5,930 bases of DNA, from NCBI GenBank assembly GCA_003499955.1, contig DNRP01000072.1, positions 23,518-29,447 on the forward strand, read 5' to 3'. The stretch is from Cyanobacteria bacterium UBA9971. GTDB lineage: Bacteria; Cyanobacteriota; Vampirovibrionia; Gastranaerophilales; UBA9971. Below the pieces are notes generated by a model, which was given only the letters and a program-made list of their open reading frames with translations, ran no database searches and was not told where the DNA came from. Position numbers and translations under genes: made by a program. Shown here one piece after another: positions 5,119 to 5,930 of this stretch (its first letter is position 1; each line of letters starts with the position of its first letter).

Positions 5119-5930
5119 CTACTTTTTGTGATAATCTTCAACTATTTTATCAATTATTGTAGCACTATCCATTTTATCAATAAAAAACCAATTAATCTTT
5201 TTATTTGCGCGAAACCACGTAAGCTGGCGTTTCGCGAATTTTCTTGTATGCTGCTGAATATTTGCAACAGCTTCTTCAAGCGTGTAAATCCCGTCGAAAT
5301 ACTCGCAAATTTCCTTGTATCCTAGCGTTTTTAGAAGAGAATTAGTCCGTCCATATTTTTCAATCAATGATTGCACTTCTTCGACAAGCCCCTGCTCCAG
5401 CATTAAAAGCACTCTTCGGTTTATTCTTTCATAAAGAAATTCTCTGTCTTCCGCGTTTAAGCCTACATAAAGCACGTCATACTCCGGTTCGGAAATTGTT
5501 TGCAGTTCCGACATTTTTTGACCTGTCACGTTTTGAACTTCAAGCGCTCTTATAATCCTGAAAGCATCTTGCGGATAAAGTTTTTCTGCCATTTCAGGAT
5601 CGGACTCCCGAAGTTTTTCATAAAGAGCTTCTTTGCCTTCTTCTTTTACAAAATCTTCCATTTTCTGCCGAAAATCTTCGTCAGGTCGAACATCAGGAAT
5701 ATTTAATCCTTCAAGAAGCACTCTAACATAAAATCCTGTTCCTCCTGTGATGATGGGAACTTTGTTTTTATTGAGAATTTCTTTAATTTTTGTATCAGCT
5801 TCGTCTTTATATCTGCTTGCTGTATAAGTTTCTGACGGAGATTCAACATCTATCAAGTGATGCGGAATTTCTGCCATCTCTTCTTTTGACGGTTTTGCGG
5901 TTCCGATATTAAAATCCCTATAAACCAGTC
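5119..5930 (-). CDS. miaA: tRNA dimethylallyltransferase (5' end outside window)
   Basis: MiaA transfers the dimethylallyl group of DMAPP to N6 of adenosine 37 in tRNAs reading codons that begin with U, making i6A. The frame stays open from the stop at 5119-5121 to the right edge: 269 residues are visible, and the Met at 5877 is internal. The first visible residues, LVYRDFNIGTAKPS, are the conserved (Q/L)xYxxxxIGTAKP block that normally sits near residue 40, so only the N-terminal P-loop segment of about 35-40 residues is missing. Other signatures are IPHHLIDV just after the internal Met, ITGGTGFYVRVLLEGL, FRIIRALEV, LGYKEI and the C-terminal TRKFAKRQLTWFRANKKINWF. Total length would be about 305-310, normal for the family. 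It is upstream of, and codirectional with, the TIR-like gene and mnmG, but the repeat cluster lies in between. No T-tailed terminator follows. Confidence 0.97.
   Translation of the reverse strand, partial: LVYRDFNIGTAKPSKEEMAEIPHHLIDVESPSETYTASRYKDEADTKIKEILNKNKVPIITGGTGFYVRVLLEGLNIPDVRPDEDFRQKMEDFVKEEGKEALYEKLRESDPEMAEKLYPQDAFRIIRALEVQNVTGQKMSELQTISEPEYDVLYVGLNAEDREFLYERINRRVLLMLEQGLVEEVQSLIEKYGRTNSLLKTLGYKEICEYFDGIYTLEEAVANIQQHTRKFAKRQLTWFRANKKINWFFIDKMDSATIIDKIVEDYHKK

Noticed and set aside
4870..5325. A 151-codon plus-strand reading frame across the repeat cluster and the end of miaA
   Set aside because: It is formed by the repeats plus antisense miaA, and the translated repeats have no protein-family features. 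The codirectional genes are all on the minus strand.
5367..5706. Plus-strand reading frames of 62 and 68 codons
   Set aside because: Antisense shadows of miaA, whose motifs cover this region.

Overview
The window is a compact bacterial chromosomal segment in which every recognisable gene lies on the minus strand. In transcription order (right to left) these are a 5'-truncated miaA, a stand-alone TIR-like NADase-type protein, mnmG, a phosphoribosyltransferase, and a 3'-truncated serS. Hand counts give about 44% GC in sampled mnmG stretches, and intergenic DNA carries palindromic dispersed repeats of the TGTCATTCTGAGG...GAAGAATCT type. Repeats of this look, with this coding style, bring to mind gut-associated non-photosynthetic cyanobacterial relatives (Vampirovibrionia/Gastranaerophilales) or similar moderately AT-rich bacteria. 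That assignment is a low-confidence impression and not a sequence match.

Layout. Positions 1-1097: serS, lacking its C-terminus. Positions 1098-1409: a gene-free stretch with a GC-rich inverted-repeat element (about 1161-1320). It holds a strong G-quadruplex motif on the serS coding strand and, on the opposite strand, a near-consensus sigma-70 promoter pointing into the 3' end of the phosphoribosyltransferase gene. Positions 1410-2048: the phosphoribosyltransferase. Positions 2123-4009: complete mnmG. Positions 4012-4845: the TIR-like gene, whose stop codon is only 2 nt before the mnmG start and whose last codons contain the mnmG ribosome binding site. Positions 4846-5118: a cluster of five related palindromic repeats. 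Positions 5119-5930: miaA, lacking its N-terminus.

Functional reading. Three of the five genes belong to translation: SerS charges tRNA-Ser, MiaA prenylates A37, and MnmG (with MnmE) modifies U34. The outlier is the TIR-like protein of the CAP12/Pycsar-effector TIR family (PF10137 type), a domain class known from anti-phage NAD+-depleting effectors. It sits between two tRNA-modification genes, is much more AT-rich than mnmG (about 24% GC in its 5' half), has the repeat cluster on its upstream side, and is tightly coupled to mnmG on its downstream side. No known partner (CD-NTase, cyclase, STING, ThsA or Argonaute) is visible. It could be a stand-alone defence gene captured into a housekeeping transcription unit, and it is the most interesting protein here. 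The most interesting DNA is the repeat cluster, whose units show compensatory changes in both an outer and an inner stem.
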